Of a stretch of DNA of 39,680 bases, positions 15,991-23,984 are shown in pieces. The translations under genes and the position numbers were made by a program. The stretch is from Micromonospora sp. C95 (GTDB lineage Bacteria > Actinomycetota > Actinomycetes > Mycobacteriales > Micromonosporaceae): the NCBI RefSeq assembly GCF_018070465.1, contig NZ_JAGPXT010000040.1, positions 1-39,680 of the forward strand. Reading direction: 5' to 3'. Each line of letters opens with the position of its first letter. Position 1 is the stretch's first letter. A model generated the notes under the pieces. That model was not told the DNA's origin, ran no database searches, and saw only the letters and a list, made by a program, of their open reading frames with translations.

Positions 15991-17799
15991 TCAACTCCGC
16001 TGCGCCGCGGCCCGGCGGTAGGCCCGCCACCCGCCGGCGGCGCTGATGTCCTCGGCACCCGAGTCGACGGCGTACGCCTCGCAGAGGAAGCCGAGCACGT
16101 CCCGCCCGTCGTGCAGCCGAACCCAGCCCAGCGACAGCGGGGCCGGCACCCCGGCCAGCAACTCGCCGACGGCGGCCACCGGCAGCCGCCACAGCTCCAC
16201 CTCGATCGGATGTCCGCCCGGGTCGGTGTCGGCGGCCCGCACCAGGCCGGGCAGACCTTCACCGTCGGCTGTCTCCAGCCGGTAGAGCCGGTAGCGCGGG
16301 GCGGTGCGCGCGGCACCGGCGAGGGTGGCCCCCCGCCCGGTCAGCTCCCCGTTGCGGGACTCGCCGGCCAGGTGCCGGCCGACGACGGCGATCAGCACCT
16401 GCGCCGACCCGGACGGCGCGGCGGCGGGGGTGGGGGCCTCGGGGACGGCTCGGGTGGCGGTGGTGAAGGTGGCGGCGAGCTGAGCCAGGGTGGTGTCGGT
16501 GAACGCGGGGCCGAGCAGGGTCAGGCTCGCCGGCCGGCCCGCTGCGGTGAACCCGTTTGGCACGGTCACCGCCGCCAGGTCGAGCAGGTTGGCGAACTGG
16601 GTGTAGCGGCCGAGCACCGTGTTGCGGCCGATCGGGTCCTCGGCGATCTCGTCGAGCGTGAAGGTGGTGCCGACGGTGGGCACCACCAGCACGTCGACTT
16701 CGTTCCAGAGCTTGTCGACCCGGGCCCGCAATTCGCGCAACCGGTGCTGACCCCGGAACACGTCGATCGCGTCGTAGCGGCGGCCGGTCTCCAGCACGCT
16801 GCGGGTGACGGGCAGGACGGCCTCGGGATGTTCCCGCAGGAAGCCGTCCAGCCCGGCGAGCCGTTCGGCCACCCACGGCCCCTGGTAGAGCAGCTCGCCC
16901 GCCTCGAAGAAGCTCTGCAACGGCACCGACCCGACCTGGCCGACCAGACCACGCAGCGCCTGCACGCCCGCGGCGAACCGGACCGCCTGCCCGGCGTCGC
17001 CGAAGAACTCCAGGTCTTCTGCGCGGGGCACGCCGAGGCGTAGCGTGCCCGGCATGCGGGCCACCACCCGCTCCGTCGGTAGCGGACGCCCCCACGGGTC
17101 GGCCGCCGAGACGCCGCGCGCGGCGTGCAGCACGTCCACCGCGTCCGCGACGTCGGTGGCGAAGACCGAGACGCAGTCGAGCGAGCGGCAGGCCGGCACC
17201 ACTCCGGCGGTGCTGAGCAGGCCCCTGGTGGGCTTGAGGCCGACGATCCCGTTCAGCGCCGCCGGCACCCGGCCGGAGCCGGCCGTGTCCGTACCCAGAG
17301 CGAAGCTGACCTGGCCGGCGGCGACCGCCACGGCCGACCCGGAGCTGGAGCCGCCGGAGACCAGCCCCCCGCCGAAGACGCTCTCGCAGCTGCCGTACGG
17401 GGATCGCGCCCCGGTCAGGCCGGTGGCGAACTGGTCCAGGTTGGTCTTCCCGACGAGCAGGCCACCGGCGTCGAGCAGCCGGCGCACCACTGGCGCGTCC
17501 TCGGCGGCGGTGTACCCGAAGTCGGGGCAGCCGGCCGTGGTGATCATGCCGGCGACATCGATGTTGTCCTTGACCGCGAACGGTATCCCGTACAGCGGCA
17601 GGGTCGCGGGGTCGGCGGTGGCCGCCAGCCGCTCGGCGCGGGCGAGGAGCTGGCCGGCCGGCACGGTGCTGATCCACACCGGCCCGCCGTCCGCGCCGAC
17701 CAGCCCGGACAGGACCCGTTCCGCCAGGTCGGTGGGGGTCAGGCCGCCATGGCGGTACGCCGACCGCAGCTCCGAGATCGATCCGATCTGCTCTGGCAT
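15991..17799 (-). CDS. atzF: Allophanate hydrolase
   Basis: A 602-aa protein, close to the length of AtzF (about 605 aa). The N-terminal amidase-signature domain has the Ser-cisSer-Lys triad: K77 (FAVKDN), S151 (GGSSSGS) and S175 (TDTAGSGR). The 74- and 24-residue spacings match those of AtzF (K91, S165, S189, from memory). The C-terminal domain (about 460-600) carries IEVELWRLPVAAVGELLAGVPAPLSLGWVRLHDG and FLCEAYAV, typical of allophanate hydrolases and absent from other amidases. It converts allophanate to ammonia and CO2. The ATG at 17799 has no good Shine-Dalgarno sequence; a palindrome TGTCGACA lies 10 nt upstream. It is the first enzyme gene after the GntR regulator. Confidence 0.92.
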   Translation of the reverse strand: MPEQIGSISELRSAYRHGGLTPTDLAERVLSGLVGADGGPVWISTVPAGQLLARAERLAATADPATLPLYGIPFAVKDNIDVAGMITTAGCPDFGYTAAEDAPVVRRLLDAGGLLVGKTNLDQFATGLTGARSPYGSCESVFGGGLVSGGSSSGSAVAVAAGQVSFALGTDTAGSGRVPAALNGIVGLKPTRGLLSTAGVVPACRSLDCVSVFATDVADAVDVLHAARGVSAADPWGRPLPTERVVARMPGTLRLGVPRAEDLEFFGDAGQAVRFAAGVQALRGLVGQVGSVPLQSFFEAGELLYQGPWVAERLAGLDGFLREHPEAVLPVTRSVLETGRRYDAIDVFRGQHRLRELRARVDKLWNEVDVLVVPTVGTTFTLDEIAEDPIGRNTVLGRYTQFANLLDLAAVTVPNGFTAAGRPASLTLLGPAFTDTTLAQLAATFTTATRAVPEAPTPAAAPSGSAQVLIAVVGRHLAGESRNGELTGRGATLAGAARTAPRYRLYRLETADGEGLPGLVRAADTDPGGHPIEVELWRLPVAAVGELLAGVPAPLSLGWVRLHDGRDVLGFLCEAYAVDSGAEDISAAGGWRAYRRAAAQRS

Positions 17800-17806
17800 A
17801 CAGTCG

Positions 17807-17818
17807 ATTGTCGACAGT
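17807..17818. promoter_or_regulatory. Candidate GntR/FCD operator upstream of atzF
   Basis: ATTGTCGACAGT contains the perfect 8-bp palindrome TGTCGACA (17809-17816), centred about 13 nt before the atzF start, with a further ACTGT repeat beside it. TTGTC-GACAA-type palindromes are typical of FadR-subfamily GntR proteins, whose gene lies 57 nt further upstream. The position would block expression of the enzyme genes. Confidence 0.5.
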
Positions 17819-17874
17819 TGTGTTTCCAGGTGGCGCGTGTCAGGTAACGACGTCGTGACGGCCGGCCGGTGGAG

Positions 17875-18540
17875 CTACCCGAGATACGAGCGCGCCCCGT
17901 GCTCGGACAGCACGGCGAGCACCTGCTCCGGGTCACCGGCGGCGACCGCCTCGAAGAGCCGCTCGTGCCGGTGGACGCCGTCGTGCGGTTGCGCCACCTC
18001 GGCCTCGCGACGCAGGTTGATCGCCATGTAGAGCTGCAGCTTCACCAGGATCGAGTCGTAGACCGCGGAGAGCTGCCGATTGCCGGCCAGCGCCACCAGC
18101 GCGACGTGGAACGCCCGGTGCGACTCGGCGACCGCCAACCGGTCACCGTCCCGCGTCGCCTCCCGCATCTGGTCCAACGCCGCCCGCAGTCCGGCGAGGT
18201 CGCTCTCCCGCGGCACCGGGATCGCCGACCGCACCGCGAAGCGTTCCAGCACGTCACGCAGTTCGTACAGCTCCCGCACGTCGCGATCGGACAGGGTGGC
18301 GACCCGGACCCCCCGGCGCGGGACGTGCTCGACCAGGCCGCGCTGCGCCAGCAGCCGCAACGCCTCACGCAGCGGCGCCCGGCTGATCCCGAGCCGCCGG
18401 GTCAGCTGCTCCTCCACCAGCCGTTCACCGGGGTCGCTCCGGCCGCTGAGGATCTCCCGGGTCAGCCGGGCGACGGCGAGCTCCACCAGACTGACACTCT
18501 CCAGCTCGCCCTCCGCCGGCGATGCGGCCACGTCGTTCAT
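17875..18540 (-). CDS. GntR-family (FadR/FCD subfamily) transcriptional regulator
   Basis: A 221-aa regulator. The N-terminal winged helix reads VARLTREILSGRSDPGERLVEEQLTRRLGISRAPLREALRLLAQRGLVEHVPRRGVRV, the GntR signature. The C-terminal FCD domain (about 90-215) keeps the metal-binding type residues in HRAFHVALVALAGN, VHRHERLFEAVAAGD and LSEHG. Such regulators bind small carboxylic acids; with this cluster, allophanate, a carboxylated urea or a related anion is a reasonable effector. It is the first gene of the same-strand cluster, 75 nt before atzF. The ATG at 18540 has only a weak ribosome binding site. Confidence 0.92.
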   Translation of the reverse strand: MNDVAASPAEGELESVSLVELAVARLTREILSGRSDPGERLVEEQLTRRLGISRAPLREALRLLAQRGLVEHVPRRGVRVATLSDRDVRELYELRDVLERFAVRSAIPVPRESDLAGLRAALDQMREATRDGDRLAVAESHRAFHVALVALAGNRQLSAVYDSILVKLQLYMAINLRREAEVAQPHDGVHRHERLFEAVAAGDPEQVLAVLSEHGARSYLG

Positions 18541-18542
18541 CC

Positions 18543-18586
18543 CGACGAGTGTGCCACCTGCCGCCGGAACGTCCGGCGGACTCGTC
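18543..18586 (-). terminator. Hairpin at the end of the membrane-paralogue operon
   Basis: CCGCCGGA (18561-18568) pairs with TCCGGCGG (18572-18579) around a 3-nt loop, and GACGAGT/ACTCGTC add an outer stem. It sits in the 44 nt between the stop of the membrane protein gene and the start of the GntR gene, on the same strand, and probably separates the two transcription units. Confidence 0.55.
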
Positions 18587-20393
18587 AGCCCACGAGGGAC
18601 CGGACGTCCCAGACGAGCGCACCGTCGATCTCCCGGGCCGGGCCGAGCAGCGCCTCGACCGTCCGGCGCACGGGGTCACCGTGGTGCAGTCCAGCCTGCA
18701 CCACCACGGCCGCCCGCCAGTGCCGCAGGTCGGCCACCGCCTGCCGGCGGTCGGTGTCGCTGATCGGCGGCACCTCACCGGTGTCGGCCACCCGGCGCAG
18801 CAGCAGCGACGTGGGCCGGTCCGGCGCGCCCCAGCGGGCCGCCGGGTCGTCCGGGGAACGGGGGCCGATGAAGAAGCCTCCCGGGGCGGTGAAGGCCAAC
18901 CCGGTTCGGGCGGACCAGAGCATGGCCGGGCTCTGGCCCGCGTTCGTCACCGGCGGCACGGCCACCACGGTCCGCCCCGCCGGCACGTACGCCCGCCAGG
19001 TGTCCTCCGCCACGAACGCCGGCACCTGCCAGACCGGGACGGTACGAATCGGGGTCGGGGTCAGCGGCAGCAGCGCGGCGGCCACCGCGCCGGCCCAGAG
19101 CAACCGCACCGGCACCGCGTCCGGTCGCAGCGCAGTGGCGACCGGCTGCCGGCATACCCGGTCCACCGACAGAGCGAGCAGGATGCCCAGCACCGGCACG
19201 CAGACCAGCGCGAACCGGGCCGGCACCACGTGGTCGAGCAGGGGCAGCTCGGCGATCAGCCGGTACGGGCCGGGCAGCTGCGTCAACGCTCCGTCGAGGC
19301 GTACCTGGGGGCCGAGGGAGAGCAGGGCGAACACCACCCCGCAGCCGGCGAGGGCCCGGACCAGCGGGCGACGCCACAGCCACACCGCCACGACCAGGGC
19401 CAGCACCAGCAGACCCGGCCCGAAGAAGGAGTTCTCCTCGGTGGCGTTGGGTGCCAGCAGAGCCGGCAGGCGGTGGTCACCGAAGACGGTCTGCCGGGCG
19501 GTGGCGGTGAACGACGCGGCGTCCAGCTGGAAGCCGTACGCATAGAACGGCATCCCCCGGTAGTGGCCGGGGCCGAAGAACTGGAACGACAGCGGGTAGG
19601 CCAACAGCGCCGCCGCCACCACCGCGCCGACCGCGATCCGACCGGCCGTGACCGGGGCGAGCCGGCGTGCGGCCGCCCGGTCGGCCAGCGCGTACCCGAC
19701 GACGAAGACGCCGGCCGCGAGCGCCACGAGGAGCAGCACCTCCTCACCGAGGAATGCCTGGTACGTCACGACCAGACCGAGCAGCACACCCGGCCGCCAC
19801 ACCTGTGGTGGCGCGGTCGCGCCGGCCGGCGCCGGTACGAACACCAGCGCCAGCATCACCGGCACCAGGAACTGCGCGGCCATGTGCAGGTGCGATCCGG
19901 CCTGCGCGACCATGCCCGGGGCGAAGCCGCAGACCAGCCCACCGAGCGCGGCGGCCAGCCGGGATTCGACCAGACGGCGGCGCAGCAGTACGTACCAGGC
20001 GGTGGCCGTGCCGGCCAGGCACCCGACCACCGCCACCCCGAACGCCACCTGCGAGCCGAACAGCAGCGTGACCGGGGCCAGCGGGACACCGAGGCCGAGC
20101 ACCGAGGTGTTGGCCATCAGGTTCACCCCGCCGGGCGCATTCAACGCCTCGCTCCACAGCGGGTTCTCCAGGCCGGTCACGGCACGGGCGGCGTGGGCCA
20201 GCATCCACTCGAAGAGGATCTGGTCGCCGGCCTGATGGAACAGCCGGTCCGGCCGGCCCCACTGCCGGCTGGTCAGCCAGCTGGCCAGCGCCAGGTAGCC
20301 GGCCACCACCGCCAGGTCGGGCGTACGCGGGCGCAGCCGCCGACGGCGACCGGTGCGGACCTCGGCTTCCCGCTCGACAGTACCGACCGACAT
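18585..20393 (-). CDS. Polytopic membrane protein, GT-C glycosyltransferase-like, paralogue 2
   Basis: A 602-aa protein of the same family as the products of 10550-12400 and 20393-22468. Shared features are the first outer loop with AGDQILFEWML (Asp retained), APGGVNLMANTSVLGLGVPLAPVTLLFG, the FLGEE loop, NSFFGPGL, and a C-terminal outer part with AEDTWRAYVPAGRTVVAVPP, PGGFFIGP and LVWDVRSL. About ten or more membrane helices are expected. The ATG at 20393 overlaps the stop of the upstream paralogue by one base (TGATG), so the two are translationally coupled. The open frame extends further upstream, but only as a shadow of the preceding gene. Function unknown; GT-C activity is inference. Confidence 0.85.
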   Translation of the reverse strand: MSVGTVEREAEVRTGRRRRLRPRTPDLAVVAGYLALASWLTSRQWGRPDRLFHQAGDQILFEWMLAHAARAVTGLENPLWSEALNAPGGVNLMANTSVLGLGVPLAPVTLLFGSQVAFGVAVVGCLAGTATAWYVLLRRRLVESRLAAALGGLVCGFAPGMVAQAGSHLHMAAQFLVPVMLALVFVPAPAGATAPPQVWRPGVLLGLVVTYQAFLGEEVLLLVALAAGVFVVGYALADRAAARRLAPVTAGRIAVGAVVAAALLAYPLSFQFFGPGHYRGMPFYAYGFQLDAASFTATARQTVFGDHRLPALLAPNATEENSFFGPGLLVLALVVAVWLWRRPLVRALAGCGVVFALLSLGPQVRLDGALTQLPGPYRLIAELPLLDHVVPARFALVCVPVLGILLALSVDRVCRQPVATALRPDAVPVRLLWAGAVAAALLPLTPTPIRTVPVWQVPAFVAEDTWRAYVPAGRTVVAVPPVTNAGQSPAMLWSARTGLAFTAPGGFFIGPRSPDDPAARWGAPDRPTSLLLRRVADTGEVPPISDTDRRQAVADLRHWRAAVVVQAGLHHGDPVRRTVEALLGPAREIDGALVWDVRSLVG

Positions 20394-22468
20394 CAGGCCC
20401 GGGGGTCGGTGAGTGACCGGACGTCCCACACCCAGACGTCCAGTTCGAGCCGGGCCGGCCCGACCAGTTGCTCGACGGTCTGCCGCAGTGACTCCGAGTG
20501 CGGCTGCCGGAGCGGCAGCACCAGGATCGCCGCCCGCCAGTACCGCAGCTCGTCCAGGGAGCGGCGCCGCTGGCGGTCGTTGAGCTCCGGCGTCCGGCCG
20601 GTGGTGGCGACCTCCTCCAGCAGCTTCCCGATGCCGCTGGGTCGGCCACCGAAGCGACCCGGGTCGCCGGTGTTGCCGTTGCGGGGGGCGAGGAAGTAGC
20701 CGCCGGGGATCTTGAAATCGAGGTTGGTGGCGGCGGCCCAGCGCATGCCGTGGGTGTTGCCCATGCTCGGCACCGGGATCGGCACCAGGGTCTGGTCCGG
20801 CGCGACGTAGGCGCGCCACCGGTCGGAGGTGATGAAATCCGGCACCGGCGGTCGGGACGTCATCGGCAGCGGCATCGGGGTGATCGGCAGCAACGCGAGC
20901 ACCAGACCGGCGGCGGTGAGCGTACGCACGGTTCGCCGGTCCATGGACAGCGTGCTGGTCCGTTCGATGGCGAGGGCCAGCAGGATCGCCACCACCACGC
21001 TGGTGATCATGCCGAACCGGGTCGGCACCACCGCGTCGAGCAGCGGCAGCCGGACCAGCAACTCCCACGGACCGATGATCAGTTCCCGGTCCCACCAGCT
21101 GATCCGCTCGCCCAGGGAGAGGACGGTGTAGAAGGCGGCGGTCGCGGCGAGCGCCCGGACCAGCACCTCCCGCCGGAGCCAGAGCACGATGCCGACCGCG
21201 ATCAGCGCCAGACTCCACCCGAAGAACGCGTTCTCCTCCGAGTAGTTCGGCGCGAGGTTGACGTTCGCCCGCTGGTTGCCGCCGATGGTGGGCGAACCGG
21301 GGGCGAAGTAGGCGGCGATGTCGTTGCCGTAGTCACGCACCGCGTCGCTGAGCCCGTGGTACGCCATCGGGCCGGCGAACTGGACGTACAGCGGGTACGC
21401 CAGCAGCGAGCCGGCGATCACCGTGCAGGTGGCCAGCGCCTTGGCCAACGGCCGCCAGGCCACCGACAAACGTCCGGGCTGCTGGACGAGCACCGAGATC
21501 AGGAAGATCCCGCAGCCCATCGCGGTGAAGAGCAGGATCTCCTCGTTGATGAACGCCTGCACGGTGACCAGCAGGGCCAGCAGCGCGCCGTCCCGGTACG
21601 GTCGGGTCGACCTCGTGATCACCATGACCCGCCAGACGATGAACGGCAGCAGGAACTGACTGATGATGTTCGGATGCCAGCTGGCGTGCGACAACATCGC
21701 CGGTGAGAAGCCACAGAACCAGCCGCCCACCACCGCGGCGAGCCGGTTGTCCACCACGTGCCGGGACAGCACGAAGTACCAGGCCGAGGCGGTCCCGGCC
21801 AGACCGAGCGTGACCAGCAGCACGAAGGTCACGGCCGGTCCGAACAGCAGGGTCACCGGCACCATCGGGATGCCCAGGGCGAGGATGGCCGTGTTGGCCA
21901 TCAGGTTGACCCCGTCGGGGTAGTTGAACTGCTCGGTGAAGAAGGGAAACTCCCCGTGCAGGACCACCCGTACCGAGTGGGCGAGGAAGAACTGCACCTG
22001 CGCCGGGTCACTGCTGTAGAGCGAGGCCACCCGCCCGGCCGGGTCCATCCAGATCTGGCTGGTCACCCAGAGCGCGGTCAGCAGGAACCCGCCGAAGACC
22101 GCGAGGTCCCGTCGTCGGGGGGTCCACCGGAACCGGCGTCGGCGTTGCGGAGCGGCGTCGGGGGCATCGGCGGCCCGCGTACCGTCGGCCGGTGCGGTCT
22201 CCGTCAGCTGCCGGTCCGTCCCGCCCCCGGTCGCGGGTGCCTCGGTGACCGGTGCCCCGGTCGCGGGTGCGGGGGCGTCGGTCACGGGTGCCGCCCCGTC
22301 GATCGCTGCGGCCTCCGCCACGGCCGGCTCGGCGGCGGACGTGGTGGCCCGTGGCGCGGACCGCACGCGGTCGTGCACCTGATCACCGACGGTGACGACT
22401 TCGGAGGGGGAGTCGGCGACGTCGGCGGATCTCGGCAGCGCGGCGGCGCGGGTCTCGGCAGGCGTCAC
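20393..22468 (-). CDS. Polytopic membrane protein, GT-C glycosyltransferase-like, paralogue 3
   Basis: A 691-aa protein, longer than its two paralogues because of an N-terminal tail of about 120 aa rich in Ala, Pro and Thr with APVTDAPAPATGAPVTEAPA repeats, followed by an Arg-rich stretch. The shared core follows: YSSDPAQVQFFLAHS (first loop), YPDGVNLMANTAILALGIPMVPVTLLFG, FINEE, NAFFGWSL, ITSDRWRAYVAPDQTLVPIPVP, PGGYFLAP and VWVWDVRSL. The GTG at 22468 has no ribosome binding site but follows a TAGACT hexamer by 9 nt. It is the first gene of a two-gene operon with paralogue 2. Function unknown. Confidence 0.85.
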   Translation of the reverse strand: MTPAETRAAALPRSADVADSPSEVVTVGDQVHDRVRSAPRATTSAAEPAVAEAAAIDGAAPVTDAPAPATGAPVTEAPATGGGTDRQLTETAPADGTRAADAPDAAPQRRRRFRWTPRRRDLAVFGGFLLTALWVTSQIWMDPAGRVASLYSSDPAQVQFFLAHSVRVVLHGEFPFFTEQFNYPDGVNLMANTAILALGIPMVPVTLLFGPAVTFVLLVTLGLAGTASAWYFVLSRHVVDNRLAAVVGGWFCGFSPAMLSHASWHPNIISQFLLPFIVWRVMVITRSTRPYRDGALLALLVTVQAFINEEILLFTAMGCGIFLISVLVQQPGRLSVAWRPLAKALATCTVIAGSLLAYPLYVQFAGPMAYHGLSDAVRDYGNDIAAYFAPGSPTIGGNQRANVNLAPNYSEENAFFGWSLALIAVGIVLWLRREVLVRALAATAAFYTVLSLGERISWWDRELIIGPWELLVRLPLLDAVVPTRFGMITSVVVAILLALAIERTSTLSMDRRTVRTLTAAGLVLALLPITPMPLPMTSRPPVPDFITSDRWRAYVAPDQTLVPIPVPSMGNTHGMRWAAATNLDFKIPGGYFLAPRNGNTGDPGRFGGRPSGIGKLLEEVATTGRTPELNDRQRRRSLDELRYWRAAILVLPLRQPHSESLRQTVEQLVGPARLELDVWVWDVRSLTDPRA

Positions 22469-22477
22469 AGTCGGCGG

Positions 22478-22483
22478 AGTCTA
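22478..22483 (-). promoter_or_regulatory. -10 element of a predicted leaderless promoter
   Basis: TAGACT on the minus strand ends 9 nt before the GTG of membrane paralogue 3. The same hexamer precedes dxs. The absence of a Shine-Dalgarno sequence supports a leaderless mRNA. A TTGACT lies upstream, but its 23-nt spacing is too long for a normal -35. Confidence 0.45.
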
Positions 22484-22589
22484 CCCGAGTGGGGGAAAGT
22501 GCCCCAAGTCAACGCGGCGTCCCCTGTGGTCGGTGTGGTGACGGCGCGACGCAGCGTACGGCGGCCCGAAGCATCGGCGGGACATCTCG

Positions 22590-22595
22590 TACTAT
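22590..22595 (+). promoter_or_regulatory. Candidate -10 element for the lipoprotein gene
   Basis: TACTAT, 43 nt before the GTG at 22639, in a short AT-richer stretch of the 170-nt divergent region. No clear -35 is seen. Confidence 0.35.
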
Positions 22596-22638
22596 TGCCC
22601 TCCGACACGACGACGCGATCCGATCGGGGGCGTGACAG

Positions 22639-23838
22639 GTGGCTCCAGCCCGTTGGCGCGACTTGACCGCCATCGGCCTGTCCACCCTGCTGATCGCGGT
22701 CACCGCCTGCGGGCCGGTCGCCGAGCGTCAGGCACGGGACCTACGGGTCGGCTACGACAGCATGGACGGCTCGTTGACGGTGTGGCCGCCTCGCGGCTCA
22801 CTGGCCGAGGACGCCGCGGCGACCGCCGCCGTCACCGAGGCGGTACGCGACTGGCGCTCGCCAGTGGACGACCGGGTGCACGTACCCTCCTCCGGCATCC
22901 TCTTCTCCGGTGAGATCGACGGCCGGCCGCTGGCTCTGGTCGCCGCTTCGGTACCCGGCGAGGCGGCGTCCTGGCTGATCCAGCTCACCGGCGACGACGG
23001 CCGCTACACGGTCACGCACGCCACCGAGTACACCGACCCCGGCTACCTGGTCTACTCCGACGTGTTGCCGGTCCAGTCCACCGACGGCCGGCGCTACCTG
23101 ACCTCCGAACGGGTCCGGCGGCTGGTCGGGCCGAACGGTCGCATCCTGTCCGACCGCGACGGCCTGACCAGTCCCGTCGAGGTGCCGAGCTGTCGAGCGG
23201 TGACCGTCACCGCCACCCTGCGCTCCACCGAGTCGCTGCCTCGGGGTCGGGCCACCGACCGGCTGCTCGACCTCGGCACCGGCATCACCGCTCCCCGGTA
23301 CCCGCTGGTACGCGACGAGAGTGGCTCCGGCCAGCGCGCCCTGACCGGCCTCGACACCTGCCTGCTGGCTGGCGAGGACGGCCCGTTCGGCAGCATCGAC
23401 CGGCGGGTCGGCGACCGGGACGTCCCGCAGTCTGTGCCGGCGTCCTGGCCGATGGCGAAACTCGCCGTGCGTACCCTCGGCGAGCTGTCGCTCGACGGGG
23501 GCGAGCCGGCCGAGTTGGAGCAGCTGACCTGGGAGAGTGCCGAGGGCACGATGAGCGCGGTGGTGTACCGGCCCGCCGACGACGGCCCGGTGGTGCTCTC
23601 CCCCGCCGACCGGACGAACCCGTTGCAGGTCTACGAGCTGCCGGTTCCGGATCGCCCGCTGGTCGTGCTGAGCTGGCGCGCCACCAAGAACACCACGCTC
23701 TCGGTGCCACCGAACACGACCCGCCTGGTCGACCGCCCCGGCCTGGTGGTGGCTCCCCTTCCCGAGCGCCGCGAGACCTTCAGCCTCGCCGCCGACGAGA
23801 AGACCCACTACCGCTCCGCCGGCTCCTCCCGCCGCTAA
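22639..23838 (+). CDS. Secreted lipoprotein, unknown function
   Basis: A 399-aa protein with a lipoprotein signal peptide: a short basic start (ARWR), a hydrophobic core (LTAIGLSTLLIAV) and a lipobox VTAC, giving Cys 24 as the lipidated residue. The remaining 375 aa are predicted to be outside the membrane. They contain no motif I recognise; phrases such as LVAASVPGEAASWLIQLTGDDGRY and PLVVLSWRATKNTTLSVPPNTTRLV suggest beta-rich structure. The GTG at 22639 has GGGGG about 12 nt upstream. It is divergent from membrane paralogue 3 and converges on dxs, separated from it by the second palindrome copy. Confidence 0.85.
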   Translation: MAPARWRDLTAIGLSTLLIAVTACGPVAERQARDLRVGYDSMDGSLTVWPPRGSLAEDAAATAAVTEAVRDWRSPVDDRVHVPSSGILFSGEIDGRPLALVAASVPGEAASWLIQLTGDDGRYTVTHATEYTDPGYLVYSDVLPVQSTDGRRYLTSERVRRLVGPNGRILSDRDGLTSPVEVPSCRAVTVTATLRSTESLPRGRATDRLLDLGTGITAPRYPLVRDESGSGQRALTGLDTCLLAGEDGPFGSIDRRVGDRDVPQSVPASWPMAKLAVRTLGELSLDGGEPAELEQLTWESAEGTMSAVVYRPADDGPVVLSPADRTNPLQVYELPVPDRPLVVLSWRATKNTTLSVPPNTTRLVDRPGLVVAPLPERRETFSLAADEKTHYRSAGSSRR

Positions 23839-23840
23839 CC

Positions 23841-23983
23841 CCACCCACCCTGCCTCCCCCGCCCCCTCCGCCCCCGGGTTGATCATGAAGTTGTTGTCGT
23901 GCCACGCCGGAGGCAGTGACAACAACTTCATGATCAACGCCGCGAGGTACCCGCGCGGAGGTAGGACAGGCAGGGGTGGGTGG
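23841..23983. repeat. Palindromic intergenic repeat, copy 2, inside a larger inverted repeat
   Basis: The core is a perfect 21-bp inverted repeat (23878-23898 and 23918-23938) with a 19-nt loop, starting GTTGATCATGAAGTTGTTG like copy 1. Read on the minus strand its loop shares CGGCGTGGC with copy 1, so the element has an orientation. Around it, CCACCCACCCTGCCT (23841-23855) is nearly complementary to 23968-23983, with one extra G. The nested structure fills the gap between two converging genes and is likely to end both transcripts. Confidence 0.88.
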
Positions 23984-23984
23984 A

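Noticed and set aside
15991..17799. Amidase gene as AtzE or a Glu-tRNA amidotransferase GatA
   Set aside because: The C-terminal domain with VELWRLP and FLCEAYAV, and the 602-aa length, are specific to allophanate hydrolase; GatA and AtzE lack this domain.
12408..18540. A mobile element carrying the nitrogen cluster
   Set aside because: No transposase, integrase, tRNA end or direct repeat was found at either edge, and composition matches the neighbours. Transfer in the past remains possible.
20394..21218. N-terminal extension of membrane paralogue 2 by 275 codons
   Set aside because: It is the out-of-frame shadow of paralogue 3. The ATG at 20393, coupled to the upstream stop, matches the start of the family homology.
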